52,087 bases of DNA from Erysipelotrichaceae bacterium. Its GTDB lineage: Bacteria; Bacillota_I; Bacilli_A; Erysipelotrichales; Erysipelotrichaceae. Location: positions 1 through 52,087 of the forward strand of contig JAILBD010000121.1 of NCBI GenBank assembly GCA_024681275.1, in the 5' to 3' direction. Both the position numbers and the translations under genes were made by a program. This document shows positions 50,159 to 52,087 of the stretch, piece after piece (position 1 is the first letter of the stretch; each line of letters begins with the position of its first letter). The notes beneath the pieces were generated by a model. It was not told the origin of the DNA and searched no databases. It worked only from the letters and a program-made list of their open reading frames with translations.

Positions 50159-52087
50159 TCAGATCCATTTCTCATATCTGGATATGAAGATGTTCTTGAT
50201 GATCTGTGTGATCACCAGATAGACGACCATGAGGATCACCAGCCAGAGGATGTAGGTATATGGCAGTGGTGACATATCCAGGATGTAGGCGATATCTGTG
50301 AGACCCAGGATCAGTGTGATGATCACGATCGCTGAGGTCGATATGAGCAGTTCTTTTCCGGCTCTTCCGGATATGAACGGCAACTTGTGTGTCCTGATCG
50401 TATGAATGACCAGCGTCTGCGAGATGACACCAAACATGAACCAGCCACACTGGAAGGATTCAGCTTTTTCGATGGAGTTGTAGCCGAATACGAACCAAAG
50501 AACGAGGAAGCACAGGATGTCCAGCAGCGTGGAGGTCAGACCGAAGTAGACCATGAACTGTTTGAGAGATCCGATCTCCCATTTCATCGGTTTTTCGATG
50601 TATTCTTTTTCGACATTGTCATATGGCATGCCAAACTGTGCAAAGTCGTTGAGGATGTTCTGGACCAGGATGTGGACCGGTTTCAGCGGCAGGAATGGAA
50701 GTGCCAGGGAGGCGATCAGAACGGAGATCATGTTGCCGAAGTTTCCGGATATCGCCATTTTGAGGTATTTGTTCATGTTGGCGAAGGTCCTTCTTCCTTC
50801 GATGACGCCTTCGTCCAGAACGTTCAGGTTCTTTTCCAGAAGGATGATGTCTGCAACTTCCTTGGCGATATCGACGGCTGTGTCGACTGAGATGCCGACG
50901 TCTGCCTGTTTCAGAGGCGGTGCGTCGTTGATGCCGTCACCCATGTAGCCGACCACGTGGCCGAGATCCTGATAGGTCTCGACGATCCGTTTTTTCTGCA
51001 GCGGGTTGAGCTTGGCGAAGAGCTGTGCCTTGCGGCAGGCGTTCTTCAGCTGCCCGTCGTTCATCATCTCCACTTCCGATCCGTTATAGGAATAGGTGGT
51101 ATCGATGCCGATGCGTTTGCAGATGTTGATCGCGACAGCCTGAGAGTCACCGGTGAGGACGACGGTCCTGATGCCGTTGTTCTTCAGCGCTTCGATCGCT
51201 TCCGCTGCCGATTCTTTTGGCGGATCCAGGAAGCCGATGAAGCCCAGCAGGACCATGTCCTTTTCGTCATCCGATGAGAAGGCATCGACATCCGGGATCT
51301 CATTCTTCTGTGCGACAGCGATGACACGGATGCCTTCGGCACCGTTGTCTTCCGAGATCTTGTAGGCGTTTTTCATGAGTTCTTCATTCATCTGTCTGAC
51401 TTCACCGTCGATCTCGACATAGGCGCAGCTGGCGATGATCTCATCGACCGCGCCTTTGGAGATCAGCTGCCTTTTAAGCTTGCGGTCGCGCAGGACGACC
51501 GACATCTTTCTTCTGGCGAAGTCGAACGGGATCTCGTCTTCCCTGACGTAGGATCTCTTCAGATAGCCCAGTCCTTCTTTTTCACCGCGGGCGATGATGG
51601 CTCTGTCCATGAGGTTCTTGAGTCCGGTCTGGAAGTAACTGTTGAGGAAGGCGTGTCTCAGGATCCTGATGTCTTCCTTTCCGGTCGCATCCAGGTATTT
51701 CTCCAGGATGATCTCATCCCGTGTCAGCGTGCCGGTCTTGTCGGTGCAGAGGATGTCCATCTCACCGAAGGTCTGAATGGAACCGAGGTGCTTGACGATC
51801 GTCTGTTTCCTGGACATGGAGATGGCACCGATCGCAAGAGAAGAGGTCATCATGACCGGCAACATTTCCGGCATGATGCCAACGGCGATGGTGATCGCGA
51901 AGATGATGGAGTCCAGAAGGTTGTTCTTGGTGAAATAGTTGGTCAAAAAGATGACCGGGATCATCACCAGCATGAATCTGATCAGCAGGCTGGTGATGGA
52001 TTCCATGTTCTTATCGAAGACGGATTTTTCTTCAACGCTCTGCAACGTCTTGGACATGTTTCCGAAGTAGGTGTCATTGCCCGTCAG
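50159..52087 (-). CDS. mgtA: Mg2+-type P-type ATPase MgtA, N-terminal part outside the window
   Basis: The frame is open to the right edge; 642 residues are visible, beginning with LTGNDTYFGNMSKT. It has the phosphorylation motif CTDKTGTLTRDEI, MGDGINDAPPL in the hinge, VGIMPEMLPVMMTSSLAIGA (helix 4) and FGMPYDNVEKEYIEKP, which is typical of P3B ATPases (MgtA/MgtB). About 240 N-terminal residues with helices 1 and 2 are missing. It imports Mg2+ with ATP. The MgtE-like gene follows 14 bases downstream, suggesting joint control. Its promoter and any Mg2+ riboswitch are outside the window. Confidence 0.93.
   Translation of the reverse strand: MTGNDTYFGNMSKTLQSVEEKSVFDKNMESITSLLIRFMLVMIPVIFLTNYFTKNNLLDSIIFAITIAVGIMPEMLPVMMTSSLAIGAISMSRKQTIVKHLGSIQTFGEMDILCTDKTGTLTRDEIILEKYLDATGKEDIRILRHAFLNSYFQTGLKNLMDRAIIARGEKEGLGYLKRSYVREDEIPFDFARRKMSVVLRDRKLKRQLISKGAVDEIIASCAYVEIDGEVRQMNEELMKNAYKISEDNGAEGIRVIAVAQKNEIPDVDAFSSDDEKDMVLLGFIGFLDPPKESAAEAIEALKNNGIRTVVLTGDSQAVAINICKRIGIDTTYSYNGSEVEMMNDGQLKNACRKAQLFAKLNPLQKKRIVETYQDLGHVVGYMGDGINDAPPLKQADVGISVDTAVDIAKEVADIILLEKNLNVLDEGVIEGRRTFANMNKYLKMAISGNFGNMISVLIASLALPFLPLKPVHILVQNILNDFAQFGMPYDNVEKEYIEKPMKWEIGSLKQFMVYFGLTSTLLDILCFLVLWFVFGYNSIEKAESFQCGWFMFGVISQTLVIHTIRTHKLPFISGRAGKELLISTSAIVIITLILGLTDIAYILDMSPLPYTYILWLVILMVVYLVITQIIKNIFISRYEKWI

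Noticed and set aside
1..52087. CRISPR arrays, insertion sequences, long direct repeats
   Set aside because: I saw no regularly spaced repeats, transposase motifs or long duplicated stretches; the tandem marR operators and DUF1508 units are the only clear short repeats.

Overview
The window reads as ordinary chromosome of a low-to-mid GC Bacillota, most like an Erysipelotrichia (Erysipelotrichaceae). I base this on gene content and order: mnmE-tatD-pth-mfd-rqcP, tmk-holB-ricT-rsmI, ftsE-ftsX-M23 peptidase-ctp, a DarA-type c-di-AMP receptor, a leucine T-box, a rubredoxin-fused flavodiiron protein typical of anaerobes, and many lipoproteins. The genus is not certain. I see no rRNA, insertion sequence, CRISPR array or prophage. 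Gene density is very high, with many start/stop overlaps (ATGA, TGATG), and no gene-free stretch exceeds 300 bases.

Layout. 1-3055: the 3' end of a SpoVK/CbxX-type AAA ATPase, a nitroreductase and an ascorbate-type PTS operon (EIIA, EIIB, EIIC). 3078-4207 (minus): a YegP-like protein and a fructose-6-phosphate aldolase-like transaldolase. 4268-11325: mnmE, tatD, a membrane-anchored unknown, pth, mfd, rqcP. 11356-15543: a MarR regulator behind three tandem palindromic operators, then a heterodimeric ABC exporter. 15621-22243: divIC, a Phd-type antitoxin with a degenerate PIN partner, nudF, two unknowns, tmk, holB, ricT, rsmI and a MazG-YunG fusion. 22265-27155: two tRNA-Leu genes around a flavin-reductase-like protein, an S24-type repressor, a small HTH protein, a cytosolic 5'-nucleotidase-like enzyme and a lipoprotein. 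27217-32609: typA, two U32 proteins (likely tRNA hydroxylation) and two tandem SpoU methyltransferases. 32599-36109 (minus): acylphosphatase, a four-domain flavodiiron protein, azlCD and darA. 36217-40828: ftsEX, an M23 hydrolase and a C-terminal processing peptidase. 40909-44606: a zinc/manganese-type ABC importer with a small Cys/His protein and two paralogous CC-motif lipoproteins. 44645-49111: T-box plus leuS, an amino-acid symporter and a CBS protein. 49146-52087 (minus): a MgtE-like sensor lacking the transport channel and an MgtA-type P-type ATPase that runs off the window.

The most interesting signals are: (1) recurrent promoters whose TANNNT -10 box sits 6-8 nt before the ATG of genes without a Shine-Dalgarno, implying a class of leaderless mRNAs; (2) the metal-uptake operon with its paired CC lipoproteins and Cys/His protein; (3) the MgtE-like protein without a channel beside MgtA; (4) a PIN toxin-like protein that has lost its catalytic acids; and (5) three tandem GTAG-N4-CTAC operators in front of the MarR/exporter operon.
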